A stretch of 64,000 bases of DNA from Talaromyces rugulosus (taxonomy: Eukaryota; Ascomycota; Eurotiomycetes; Eurotiales; Trichocomaceae). Position numbers and translations under genes: made by a program. The stretch lies in NCBI RefSeq assembly GCF_013368755.1, contig NC_049564.1, positions 5,278,001 to 5,342,000 of the forward strand. The letters are read 5' to 3'. The notes under the pieces were generated by a model. It did not search any database. It was not told where the DNA came from and saw only the letters and a list, made by a program, of their open reading frames with translations. Positions 46,281 through 58,865 of the stretch are shown here, in pieces. Numbering within the stretch: position 1 is the stretch's first letter; each line of letters opens with the position of its first letter.

Positions 46281-47894
46281 ATGTCTCAAAGCCAGCTTTC
46301 CGACTTCACATCGTCACTTTATAGTGGAGATATTGATGATCTTCCATCTCTCTCAACGCAACAAATCACTCCATCCGCAAGTCATCATACAATTGATTCT
46401 GGCTTCCACCGGCCAGATGACCTCCTCGTTCCCCCTTCTTTGATACGTGTTGGACCTGATCGCCGGAATAGGTTTGTTCTCTACGACAAGATGTCACACA
46501 ACGAGTTTATCGACTGGTGGTTACAGACGGACTATGGGCGGAAAAGAAAGATCAACTGGGATTCACATCGCCACACGGTGATCTGGAATAGCTACAACCA
46601 GGTTGCTGAGGGTGTAGATGGCACACCAAAGGTCATGTGCAAACGCTGTGGAAAGATTCTTGAGCATCCTTATTCCCTGAGTCTGAACAGTTCCGGCAAA
46701 GCGCAGTATCACGGCACATCAACAATCCAGAAACATCTGAAGACAGCTGGGTGCCTACGGTCGGAGAAGGGAAAGAAGGCAGAGATTACAAAGTTTCTCC
46801 AAAAAGAGGTATGTTTTAGACTGTGAAACGATACTTAGATACTAATCTATGGTATGTCTTCCTAGGGCGAAATCTCAGCAGATATACCCTTTTTACAAGA
46901 GGACTGGGAAGACGATATCTTGCAATTCCTGACTCTCAATCGGCTACCATTCCACCTCATCGAGCATCCATCATTTAAGCGGATTATCTACAAAGCGCGT
47001 TCTGCTCTTGTCGCTCCAGTGATCCCGTCTGCCGATACAATCCGTCGCCGATTAGGGAGCTTGGTCAAAGACCGGCAGCAGCGGGTTCTTCGTACGCTAC
47101 CTGCTGGTTCAAAGATATCTATTGCGCTTGACTGTTGGACATCTCCATTCTCGCAGGCATTTATGGCGATCACTGGTTATTTTATCGACAGTGATTGGGT
47201 TTATCGTGAGGTGCTTCTTGGTTTTAAGCCACTTCACGGTACACATACGGGGTCTTACTTAAGTGGTGTTCTGATGGAAACCCTGGTAGAGAACAACATT
47301 GAAGATAGAGTGTTTGGGCTGACCACAGATAATGCATCAAACAATAAGGCATTAGCTGCGTCTCTCCAACAAGCTTTATCAGATGGTGTCATTATTACAC
47401 GAATACCATGCCTTGCCCATGTTATCCAGCTCAGTCTTAATCAGCTTCTTGTTCGGATTAAGGCAGTTCCATCCAATGAATCCGCGGAGACAAAGTGGAC
47501 AGAGAGTCAGTCCAGGCTGGTTCAAGAGAATGCGAAGCAATGTCAGATCTCTTCTACATTGAACAAAGTACGTTATCTTGCAATTTATATAAATGCAAGC
47601 CCCCAGCGCCGAGAGACATTCTACAATCTTCAGACAACAAACGTCAAGATTGTTCCCATCCAAGATGTGAAAACACGATGGAATTCTACATTTCTTATGC
47701 TTCGCCGGGCCAAACGGCTACGTGCTATCTTCTCTTTATTTTGTGCAGAGTATGACTGTGAGGAGATACTTAGCGAGCACGAGTGGCGCCAAATTGACTA
47801 TCTTCTCTGTATCACTGAGCCGTTCTTCGATTATACAACCCAGTTATCAAAGACTCGAGACGTCACTGCCCACTATGTGTTACAAGAGACTTAA
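46281..47894 (+). pseudogene. hAT-family transposase with BED-type zinc finger, C-terminally truncated
   Basis: ATG 46281, a 57-nt intron (46809-46865) and stop at 47892-47894 give 518 codons with no internal stop. A BED-like zinc finger (VMCKRCGKIL, then HGTSTIQKHLKTAGC) lies at about residues 120-160. The RNase H-like catalytic core has its first Asp in ALDCWTSPF and the second in TTDNASNN, followed by the hAT RW segment (VKTRWNSTFLML). The conserved C-terminal hAT dimerisation block and the catalytic Glu region are missing: after 47894 the sequence jumps back to a point equivalent to 46911. Intact members excise and reinsert elements and leave 8-bp duplications. The open frame argues for youth or for an assembly junction. 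Confidence 0.8.
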
Positions 47895-49940
47895 AGAACG
47901 ATCTCATTCTGAACTCAACCGGCTACCATTTTCCATCAAAATCGAGGGCATATTTTAACGGAATATTCTACAAAGCGACTATCTATCGCTCTTGCGCTCC
48001 AGTACCCCGTCTTGCCGATACAATGTCGCCGATTAGGGAAAGCTCAAAGCCCTATCAGCGGGTCTTCTAGCTACTGCTGGTCAGATATCTAGGCTGACTG
48101 TGGAAATCTTATACAGCAGCATTATGGCGATTATCCCTGGTATTAAACTAGTACTGGGTTGGAAAGAGCATCCGCTTTGAAGCCACTTCCGGTACACATA
48201 CGGGTCTTTAATACTGCTCGAGATGTGCGATGGGAAAAATGAAGACGAGACGATTGAGGATAGTTGGTCTGAAAAGGCACAGGAAGCAAATCTTGAAAAA
48301 TTCTTCTCACAGGATGAGCTTGGCGGCGAAAGAAGAAAGAAATGGTCATTAGTTAAACACGGATACCAAAGGTTGATGTGGAGATATAGGACTAGTACGA
48401 CTTCCTTTTGTTGAACCAATAGTCCAGGCTCACCCAATACCGCAACGTACAGGGTATCAGGCGGAAGAGAGCCGAAGATGATATATTTTTTCTCTTAAAT
48501 TTAAAAAAGGCTTTTTATTTCTTGCAATTTTTTTTATAAATACTAAAAAATACACTACAAAATGCATAAGTTATGCAATTAGAACGTATATTTGTTATAT
48601 GTCCAGTACTGGGTTCTAACCCAGACCCATTTCTTATGTTTGACCAAAAACCCAGGCTACGTGCATTCTTCTTCTTTTATTTTGGGTGCAGAGTATACTG
48701 GAAGAGATGTACTGGGAAGAGTGCTAGCAAATTCTATTATTTCTCTATCCATGAGCATTCCATTATAGAAACCCCAGTTCAAGAAACTAAACTGATATTT
48801 TAGAAAAGGATATGACATATAGATCAAAACCACAGCTAGAGAAAAAGGTGTAATGGAAAGAACAAATGCTGAAGCCATAAAAAAGCTAGACCAAAGCTTT
48901 ATGAGTACTAGCCAAACCCGTAGCTATAGAAATATTCTATGCTAATAACGAATGCTTTGAAATGAATAAAAAGACCCTCTCTAGCGATTAGGAATAAAAA
49001 GTGAGATATCTATGAACTTTAAGCAATACATATACCAAGTGGAAAAGTAGTCAAAAGCCAGAATGATACAGTTCTACTGAGCTTCAAAACCTAAGTAAGA
49101 TGTTTTGATGAAAGAACCAGAACCTATTACTTGAAAGACTTTAAAGCGCACCTATAGTGACTGTTTTATAATCCACTACTTGTATTGCTGTTTATGAGAT
49201 CATAAATAAGACCTGGTTTGTTTCTGTTGCCCAACCTTAAGAGATAAATACAGTTTTAGAAAATATGAAGTTTTTTGGTAAAGGTATTGGCCTATAGATG
49301 GTGCAGAGTGGAAACTGAATCTGTAGATGTGCTATGTCTAGAATAAGAAGAAATTTAGGAGTTATAAGAGGTTTCTTTGTAAAAATATTCGATATAGAGG
49401 CACAGGAAAGAAAGCTTCTAAAAAAATTCTTCTAAGGAATGAGCTTGAAGCGGCAAAAAAAAAAGAAGAGAAAGCTTAAGGATTGGACAATCCAATTAGT
49501 GTGCAAGAAGACAGAGAAAAGCTAAAAAAATGGAAAGAAAAGAAATGAAATGGAGGAACTAGGCTAAGATACGTTTTTATTATCTGCTGCTAAAAAGAAA
49601 GGACCAGGTTAGGGTCATTAAAGAACTTTAAAAAGGGATATAGGGCGGATAAACTTAAAAAAAGAGGGAAATATGATATATTTTTTATATCATTAGAAAA
49701 ATATGTAAATTACTAAAATAAAGGTTTGCCCTTTTTACCCTATAAATCTGTAAAAAAGGTATATAAAAATACAACTACAAAATGCATAAAGTATGGCATT
49801 TTAGAACTGGGTATATTTGTATGGTTGGTTAAAAATTGGGGGAATAGGATACTGGGTTAGTAAAGACTTTACTGGGTGACATGGTGAAGAATTTTGGTTG
49901 GGTCTGGTTGGTCTGGGGTGACTGGGGTCTGGGAAGACTA
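47895..49940 (+). pseudogene. degenerate second copy of the hAT element
   Basis: From 47895 the sequence is again alignable with 46911 onward (CGGCTACCATT, CAAAGCG, GATACAATC/GATACAATG, CGCCGATTAGGGA, CACATACGGG), but with many 1- to 10-base insertions and deletions and few long exact blocks. At about 48655 it matches the 47720 region, and by 49850-49935 it reaches GGGTC/CTGGG-rich sequence like a hAT end. No frame longer than about 75 codons survives. The damage is dominated by indels, unlike the RIP pattern elsewhere. Confidence 0.65.
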
Positions 49941-50384
49941 CTCTTTACCTTTGGGAAGAGAGCTAGCAAGTTTCGGAATTATGATTACTACCAGGAGCAC
50001 CCCTATTCCCACTAATACCACCAAATGTTCCGTACCAGCGGCAGAAATCTAACCCAGTATATTAGAAACACTGGATGGACATAGTAATAGAGAAGAACCG
50101 GCGATAGAACTAGAAAGAAATCACTCTACCAGTAAAGACCTGGACCTAGGGATGGTGCGGCCACCTTTAGAATAGGAACTAGAGGATATGTCAATGGAAG
50201 AACTTGAAGCCATAAAAACCCAGCTAGACCAAGAGCTTTATATCGCGAATCTGAAACAGCAGATCCTATAAACCTAAGTGTAGCTATATAGTGTATTAGT
50301 ATATGAGAACTAAGACACCAGAATCCCTGATAGCAGCGCTTATACGAGCAACAAATGACCCTAGGGTAACTGATATGATTATTA

Positions 50385-52990
50385 TTATATTTAAAAAGTA
50401 GTCTCTGAGGAGTTTTAAAATGCCAGGAGGTGTCGCCATGCTGTGTGGCCCTACAGTAGGAAATCTCTAACTGAACTTAAGACATTCATAGGATATGTAG
50501 AATCATGGTTCAGTAGATATCCAGAGTGTATAGCTTTGGTATATAACCTAATATTGCGTATGACCTGATTAAGTTGAATATCCCGGCTATCTGGACCATA
50601 GTGATCCAACAGTTGGTTATGTTTGTTGAATGGGATATCTATACTATAAATTTGCGTATACGCGCACCTGTGCCTAGCTATCTCCCTATTACCAGTACAT
50701 GTATTAATCATATTAGTGGTCCTGAGTCTCTGAAAGATTAGATAGCTATCTATATAGATAAACAGATTTCAGCATAAGTAGTATTGATCTCCTGTCCTTA
50801 TTTAATGTTTAGTCCCTTATTTCCTGTTAAAGCCAACTTGTAGTATTTTGCGATTATTCTTGAGATTGAAGTTTATGTTCAAGAGTGATTTTTTTTTGAG
50901 CTAGATGAAGCTACAGCCCCTAATTATATGTGCGAGATGTTAATCCAGAATATGGCAGATGTATTGGCGAGCATGTAAAGGTCCTGGATCTGAAAGATTA
51001 TATAGCTTTTATCTATATACAGTAGAAACAGATTCCAGGCATAAGTAGGATTAGATATACGTCTTATTAATGTTAGTATAGGAATTTGCCCGCTATCTGT
51101 GAACCTTTAAAGATTAGATAGATATACAGTATAGCAAGGAACAGTATATGAAGTTTCTCATGGTAAAGGTTCTGTGGCCTATCCAAGATAAGTCGAGTAG
51201 TATTAGATATAGTACACCCTATTAGAGATGTATTAGGATAAAGCACCGTGCAATTTCTGCAGAAACTAGAAGATGCTATGTGGTAAAAGATATTGATGTT
51301 TTTTTAGTATACACAGCAGCCGCACGAGTAGACTAGTCCTCTGTATTGATTCACGCGACGACAGCGCATGGCATGGGAACGGTTGGTCAACGTGGTGCGG
51401 ATTCCACCCACCCGCTAGGTGAGCAAGGGTAAGGTGATTACGTGATCCGGGGCCACGCGGGCACTGCTGTGGGAGGAGGAGGAGGAGGAGGAGGAGGAGG
51501 AGGAGGAGGAGGAGGAGGAGGAGGAGGAGGAGGAGAGGAGGAGGAGGAGGAGAGAGATACTATGTCGATTGATTCGTTGTCTGTGGACAGCAACGAACCT
51601 GATTTTTTCAATGATAGGAGTGACGGGATAGAGAAGACGATGGAGGAGACGGCCATAGGGAGAATGGTTGATGTGGATGCCATATTTGATATTGAGCGCC
51701 TCTCGGAGAATGAGGAGGAAGCCAGTAATATTACTGTGCTGCTATTGAGCCCTATAGAGCAGGTGTGTTTGGATTTTTGCATTAAATTATTGAACCAGCG
51801 CATTACCTGATGGGAGTCTAACAGTGTATTAATGTATGCTGTAGCCATATTGGGGGTTCATGAGGGCGGTTTCCGTACATCTAAGGATTATCTACCTATT
51901 TTATTGCGAATAATTAAGGTTATGCGGTTTATAGTGCTGGGAACTGTGAAGGTGAGGAGGAGGATATGGCCAAGTTGCCCAGTTCTATAGATTATATAGA
52001 TTAGGACAGCGTATATAGTAGATCACCGCTACATTTGCTGAGATAGTGAAAAGCCCTTAGGCTAGTAAAAGCTATTGATGGGTGAGTTGTCCGAATATAC
52101 GGGTAGAATAGGGACGAGTTATGTTATAAGAGTTATAGACTTTGAGGGGCTGATCTGAATGAGTGGGCACCCCTTTTATATAGTGGATATTGATGGATAT
52201 AACAACCCCAGTAATAACTAGATATAATAAAGTTTTTTACAGAACATCTAAATGTAATGGCTTATAGAATCTTGACATAGATTGTTAAAACCTAGCTATG
52301 TGGTATCAATTTATCTAGGTTAATAGGTAAGGGTTGGCTGAAGGAATAGAGACTATGTCTTTCTATGAAGTATATGAAAGCTTGGTAGCTGGGTGTATGG
52401 TATATATCCAGCATAAGAACAGTTTTATAGGTGGGATCCATAATATATTTATCGAGGATAATATGGTGGTATTGATTATACAGTATCATAAGGATTACTA
52501 ATTAAGTAGTGATATTAAGATTGGGAAGTACTGTTAGATATAGAGATGTCTGGAATAGATGAGCTTTGATTGCTAGATTATCTAACCAAAATACCTGAGT
52601 GTAGTGAACTGTACTACAATCAATGGAATTCTAAATAATTACAACATATATTATAGCGCGAGAGTATTATGGAATTATGTGGTCAATCATTGCACATTAC
52701 ATCATATCATGAGTTAAATCTAGGGTTAGTGTTATAGACTATAATCACAAACTTTTATAGACTATAAAGCTAGTAATTTGTAATTGGCCGATGCCACTAA
52801 TTATTAAGCTAGGCATGATCTATACACAGCCAGTAGTATATACGTTAGAAAAGCCACAAGTGTTTAAGCAACCACCTAGCGGTCACTAGAGAATAGCGAT
52901 ATTTAGATAGTAATCATTAAAATAGGATAGGTTTTTCAGGTGTTTTAGTTAGAGTTTACATTGGACGCTAGTGGCCAGGATATATCGCGT
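50385..52990 (+). pseudogene. subtelomeric OrsD/RecQ-helicase-like repeat, copy A (partial)
   Basis: Contains in order: a damaged zinc-finger start like OrsD-family proteins (near 50415-50470), a block with CLDFCIKLLNQRIT, TGA, then SNSVLMYAVAILGVHEGG (51760-51890), and a later block with IIQYHKDY (near 52480). These segments are the conserved core of long proteins found with telomere-linked RecQ helicases. The TGA after RIT is a CGA-to-TGA type change. The helicase half is absent, and at about 52721 the sequence switches to a piece of the 149-bp repeat found at 63692. Not functional. Confidence 0.6.
51471..51556. repeat. GGA trinucleotide microsatellite (copy A)
   Basis: An almost pure GGA/GAG tract of about 85 bp directly before the segment encoding MSIDSLSVDSNEPDFFN. 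A similar tract lies at the same place in copy B. Confidence 0.95.
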
Positions 52991-53532
52991 GCGCGCCATG
53001 ACAGATTGTCAGGGGTTCTGATATATTAGGGCATGGTTATATATAATTATATATTGTCTATACTACAGATTACTATTACTATTATAGATAGTATTAGTAT
53101 TTATCACATTTACTAGGGTAATTCATTATTATTATTATATATAACATGTTTTTTGAGCAATTAGAGGAGTTTCTTATTGTGGTATGCCAGGAGTGTCGCC
53201 ATGCTGTGTGGCCTAGCTAGATTGAAACGTATTTGCGTTACGCGCACTGTTATGTGTCTATTACCATATGTATCACATTGGCCGATGATGTTTGTATATA
53301 ACCTAATATTGCGTATGACCTGATTAAGTTGAATATCCCGGCTATCTGGGCCATAGTGATCCAACAGTTGGTTATGTTTGTTGATGGATATCAATATTAA
53401 TTGAGTTCTTATTTATGCTAATACATATGCACTACTATGCCTATCATACAGTAACATTAGATTAAGCATTATTAGTGGTCCTGGATCTGAAAGATTAGAT
53501 AGCTTATCTATATAGAGTAGAAACAGATTCAG

Positions 53533-53553
53533 AAAAAAAAAAAAAAAAAAAAA
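53533..53553. repeat. poly-A tract of 21 bases
   Basis: An uninterrupted A run followed by A-rich sequence, sitting exactly where the 70-bp block shared with copy A breaks off. Confidence 0.9.
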
Positions 53554-54296
53554 CAATAAAAAAAACAATAATATTTAGTATGTTTGTTAATTATAAGCAG
53601 TTTACGCTAATGGACTGGATTATATTAATAAGATACTATATCAATATATATTTTGCGATTATTCTTGAGATAGATGAAGCTATAGCCCCTAATAGTGATA
53701 TGTGCGAGATGTTAATCCAGAATATGCAGATGTATTGGCGCAGCATGTAGAAGGCCATAGATAGCAACTTACAGCAGGTACAGCGGGTACATGATCGCTG
53801 AATCAGCTATATCAACAAGGCATGTTCGATCCATATTTAGATGGAGAGGTGGATAGATACCAGCAGCAACAGTGCAAGGAAAGAGTGTGAGTCTATTCCT
53901 TGTGGATATCGATAGTTAGCTGTCTATTGAGCTAGAAGCCCATGTTATTTAAATAGCTATAGCGCGGTTAGCTATAATTAGCCAGTTATTTATAATTCAC
54001 CAGATTAGAGTATTTATGCGGTTGGAAGCTATTTGGATTGAGTAGTATTAGATATAGTACACCCTATTAGAGATGTATTAGGATAAAGAGTTAATTGTAA
54101 AGTAGGTGTAGCTGTGGTAAAAGATATTGATGTTTTTTTAGTATACACAGCAGCCGCACGAGTAGACTAGTCCTCTGTATTGATTCACGCGACGACAGCG
54201 CATGGCATGGGAATCAACGCGAAGATGGAAGGAACGGGTAGGTGAGCAAGGGTAAGGTGATTACGTGATCCGGGGCACGCGTGCACTGTGGGTGGA

Positions 54297-54384
54297 GAAG
54301 AGGAGGAAGAGGAGGAGGAGGAGGAGGAGGAGGAGAGAGGGAGGAGGAGGAGGAGGAGGAGGAGGAGGAGGAGGAGGAGAGAGA
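54297..54384. repeat. GGA trinucleotide microsatellite (copy B)
   Basis: A GGA/GAG tract at the position equivalent to 51471-51556, followed by the same MSIDSLSVDS-encoding segment. Confidence 0.95.
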
Positions 54385-57300
54385 TACTATGTCGATTGAT
54401 TCGTTGTCTGTGGACAGCAACGAACCTGATTTTTTCAATGATAGGAGTGACGGGATAGAGAAGACGATGGAGGAGACGGCCATAGGGAGAATGGTTGATG
54501 TGGATGCCATAGGTTTGTGTGACGACGAGTCGATTCCTATCCTCTAAGAGTACTCTGCAACGAGAAAACCAAACATGCTGCTATTGAGCCCTATAGAGCA
54601 GGTGTGTTTGGATTTTTGCATTAAATTATTGAACCAGCGCATTACCTGATGGGAGTCTAACAGTGTATTAATGTATGCTGTAGCCATATTGGGGGTTCAT
54701 GAGGGCGGTTTCCGTACATCTAAGGATTATCTACCTATTTTATTGCGAATAATTAAGGTAAAGCTTTTTCCAGTGTATCTGGGGTGTCTCAATAAATATA
54801 CTTTTTTTAAACTACCCACTCATTCTGTCCATTCACCACTTGATAGGCCTGAGGAGGAGGATATGGCCAAGTTGCCCAGTTCTATAGATTATATAGATTA
54901 GGACAGCGTATATAGTAGATTCAACTCGAGGAGGGGGGAGGAGAGGCTACCCAGTTTTGCTAGCTATTATGACCTAACTATTATGGTAATAAAAGCTTTT
55001 CAGGTATCTGCAAAGGATGTTTACAGTAAATGATCTAGATAATAGATCAGTTTATGGTGCGCAGATTGCAAGGCCCTATATAATGGATATTGGATTTGCG
55101 TATATATGGGTTGAAGATCTATTATAATACAACTAGTGCTAACTAAATTATGTAGCTGATATCCTCTCTCAACCATAAATAGCGATAGTCTAATTAACTC
55201 TTAAGATAAAATTACTGCTGCGTAATCCATTATCAGTAACCAGTCTAATCAGTCATCCTGCGTATAGTTTATGGTATATGCAGTGGTCTAGAACATGCAG
55301 TGGATATTGATTAACAACATATTAAGATGCCTATCTAATACTATACTAGCTATTCTATAGGATTATTTATATAACAACCCCAGTAATAACTAGATATAAT
55401 AAAGTTTTTTACAGAACATCTAAATGTAATGGCTTATAGATAGAAAACATTAGATATAGCATTAAATCTGTTAAAACCTAGCTATGTGGTATCAATTTAT
55501 CTAGGTTAATAGGTAAGGGTTTTATCTGGCGTAATAGATAGTGTATCAAAACTAGATTACTGTATTTTTAGAAAAGTTGTTAGTAGCTATTCAGTTTATA
55601 TAGAATTAACTGGTGTGGGTTCTTAAGTTATTGAATATCCAGCATAAGAACAGTTTTATAGGTGGGATCCATAATATATTTATCGAGGATAATATGGTGG
55701 TATTGATTATACAGTATCATAAGGATTACTAATTAAGTAGTGATATTAAGATTATCTATCAATATTTATTATATAAGATAGATAAGTTATTAGTATAGTA
55801 TTTGTGATTGGTATAGCCATTCAAATAGATGGTCAATAGAAATATATATCAATAGAACCAGGTATCCAGCTATATTTAGACCATCCATCTATATCAAGCG
55901 AAATGGAATTCTAAATAATTACAACATATATTATAGCGCGAGAGTATTATGGAATTATGTGGTCAATCATTGCACATTACATCATATCATGAGGTTACAA
56001 TTATTATCAGCTAGCGGTATTTACATAACAAATATCAATTTACAGCAGATGATGGAGATAACCTTAAGCTATAGATAAGGTGTAATTGTTGGCCGATGCC
56101 AACTAATTATTAAGCTAGGCATGATCTATACACAGCCAGTAGTATATACGTTTAGAAAAGCCACAAGTTGTTTAGCACCATAGCGTCCATGTGAGAATAA
56201 TATTATAATAGTAATCAGGATTAGTATATATAGTTAGAGTTTACATCATACTAGCTACCATCCAACCTAGATATTAATCTATTTAGCGCGCCCCTAGCAT
56301 CTAACACATCATGGTTCATAGATAAAACGTAGTGTAGCTAAAAGGAATAGTAGCAGCAGATACAGCGCATAGATGTTGACCAGATATTGCGCGACATAAT
56401 AGGACTGGATGCCATATTTCGCGGACCACAGAAGCAGATTGTGCAGGCTATGATCTAAAGACAGAGCCTAGTCATCGGCGTAATGCCCACCAGTGGTAGT
56501 AAGAGTTTATTATTTATATTGTCAGTATAGATGGCCTATAGTAGTATAATGATTATTATTATTCTATTAATGTTATTATAAGATGATTTATAGTGTTAAT
56601 ATGTGGAATTAGATATTTAATATATTGTATAGAATAACTGGTAATCTGTTGATGATATATTGATTATGTTAATTATGTCTGAGTCCGCTGTATATGACGA
56701 AATATTTAGTATGTTTTTAAATTATAAGCAGTTTACCGGCTAATTGGACTGGATTATAATTAATAAATACTATATCATATTATATAACTAATATAATTTC
56801 TATAAGTTGATGATACAGTTAGGATAGTTAGTCCAGTACTATACCTCTATATTATTATTAATAGCGATAATGCCCTAAGAGGATGAGGAGTAATTGTGCT
56901 AGTAGATATATTTCTTTTCCAGTACTATACATTGGATCTGTACGCGTATCAATTATCATAATATTGTATATTAGATAGTCCACATTGCGCGGCCGCAGAA
57001 GCATGGCTGATGTAGTAACATAAGAGCAGCCATCATAGCGTGGATTAAACAGAAGATCCCGCGATATTCATCTAGCAAGGTAGTGATATACACCAACAGC
57101 TAGCACCAGACAGAGCAGGTTATAGAGACATTGGAATACAGTGCATACTATTCCTATATAATTGATTAAGCTAGGATGTTGAGCACATTCCAACAGATGC
57201 CTAGTAGCGTTATTGTAGCCACCAGTACATTAAGCATAGACATTGATATCCCCAACATCTAGTATATAATCCACGTTAGGCATCCCTGATTATTGTTAGA

Positions 57301-58437
57301 TTATGCCTAGGAGAGTGGGTATGCCGGGCAAGATAGGCAGGGCAGCACAGCAGTAATGGTTTTGGACAGTAGTGATGGTAGATAAAAAAACCTAGTAACC
57401 AATCAAGATACAGGATCATTGCGGGCATTAAAGCAGGTACAGCGGTACATTGATCAGCTATATCAACAAGGCATGTTCGATCCATATTTAGATGGAGAGG
57501 TGGATAGATACCAGCAGCAACAGTGCAAGGAAAGTGAAGCGGCGTATAATGAATATTATGCAGTAACTATACTGGTTAAGACACAGGCCACATCACTAAC
57601 CATACAGAATAAGACCCCAGCCATATTACCAACTAGATAGGTTCAGATCCAGACCAGATCACCAGTCCCAGCATCAGCACAGTCCCTAAAACAAAAGTTA
57701 AGCAAGGCATTCACTATAGTAACAATACTATATACCTAACAAAGAGAATACAACAAGCTATAGGAGCAATTACAATCACACATCAAGCGTAAGGCGCAAA
57801 TAGTGGATTCTATCCAGGAGCATTTTGACCGGTAGATAGGATGATGCCAGATTTACATAATGCACAAGGCATCTAACGAGCATTTTATATATCAATGTCC
57901 CCAGGCCAAAGGCCAACAGGCAGTGGCATGGATCGAGGAGACCATCCGCAAAGTGACCAGGAATCAACGCGAAGATGGAAGGAACGGGTATAAGGATTAT
58001 ATAGTATATTTTTAATGCCATTCATCACAGTGGATATGTCCATGATGGGTTCGTGTTGATTATGGTGGATATTAGTATACCAAAGAAGTATATCGATATT
58101 TGGAGATGGTGGTGCATACCATGGTGCAGTTGTTGCATAGACTGATGTAAGAGGTGATCCAGCCAGTATGGGAGCGGCGGTTGGCGTAGATGCCCGGGGG
58201 AGGGGTTTTCTATGAGAACCAGGCTGCGTTGATTCGTCATTTTCAGCGGAAGTTTGGAAAACGTGGAGAGGAGTGTAGTGGGTTGGTAGAAGAGATGATG
58301 TGGATGTGTTTATGGGTTGATGATATGATGTAGGTAGATGTCGAGAGTAGTGAGGATTCCAATTTAATTATAAGCCATATGTAGATACATATACTACAAT
58401 AATATAGAAATAGAGAAGGTTTCATAAGTATAAAATG

Positions 58438-58612
58438 CCTGTATGATGGTCAAGCAGAGGTTTGTAGGTATTGGCCTGCATGATGGTTAAGCAGAGGTTT
58501 GTAGGCATAGGCCTGTATGACGGTCAAGTAGAGGTTTGTAGGCATTGGCCTGTATGATGGTTAAGCAGAGGTTTGTAGGTATTGGCCCGCATGACGGTCA
58601 AGCAGAGGTTTG
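58438..58612. repeat. 37-bp minisatellite, about 4.7 copies
   Basis: Units start at 58438, 58475, 58512, 58549 and 58586, each CCTG/CCCG-ATGATGG... with TTTGTAGG near the end. The copies differ mostly by C/T and G/A. The last copy is cut off by the LTR at 58613. Confidence 0.92.
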
Positions 58613-58865
58613 TGTGACGACGAGTCGATTCCTATCCTCTAAGAGTACTCTGCAACGAGAAAACCAAACATGAGAAGGGAAAGAGGAAGAGAAAGAACCT
58701 CCCCTGCTAGTTACATAAGAAATATTCCTTTGTGTGCGTCAGTCTATTCCCTTTATAGTTCTACATGAGGTTATTCCTATCTCAGTACCGCTCTCAGTTC
58801 CCTTTCCCTGGTGGTGCCTCAGGCCATCACTGCTGGTTCCCGAGGCCTGGGTCAGGACCGTCACA
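58613..58865 (-). mobile_element. 3' LTR of the Ty3/gypsy element
   Basis: 253 bp with perfect 7-bp inverted ends (TGTGACG ... CGTCACA). On the minus strand it is preceded by a polypurine tract (AGAAAGGGGGG at about 58868-58880), as expected for the downstream LTR of a minus-strand element. Confidence 0.85.

Larger units (their letters stand above)
53147..58430 (+). pseudogene. subtelomeric OrsD/RecQ-helicase-like repeat, copy B
   Basis: Starts at ATG 53147 with an OrsD-type zinc finger (VVCQECRHAVWPS, then TYLRYAHC). The same core as copy A follows (54590-54760), with YHKDY plus DIKIIYQYL (55715-55790) and RESIMELCGQSLHITSYHE (near 55940). The RecQ part begins near 56370: LDAIFRGPQKQIVQAMI, Walker A as MPTSGSKSLLF (56483-56515), VIVATSTLSIDIDIPNI (near 57210-57260) and motif VI (57299-57340) as ESGYAGQD preceded by TAG. 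In intact helicases motif VI is QESGRAGRD, so CAG became TAG and two Arg became Tyr and Gln, all by C/G-to-T/A steps. The tail (57420-58400) holds helicase C-terminal and OrsD-protein segments such as MPGGGVFYENQAALIRHFQR. Thoroughly dead. Confidence 0.68.

Noticed and set aside
51438..51848. Proline-rich open frame on the minus strand
   Set aside because: It arises from the complement of the GGA microsatellite and has no other protein features.
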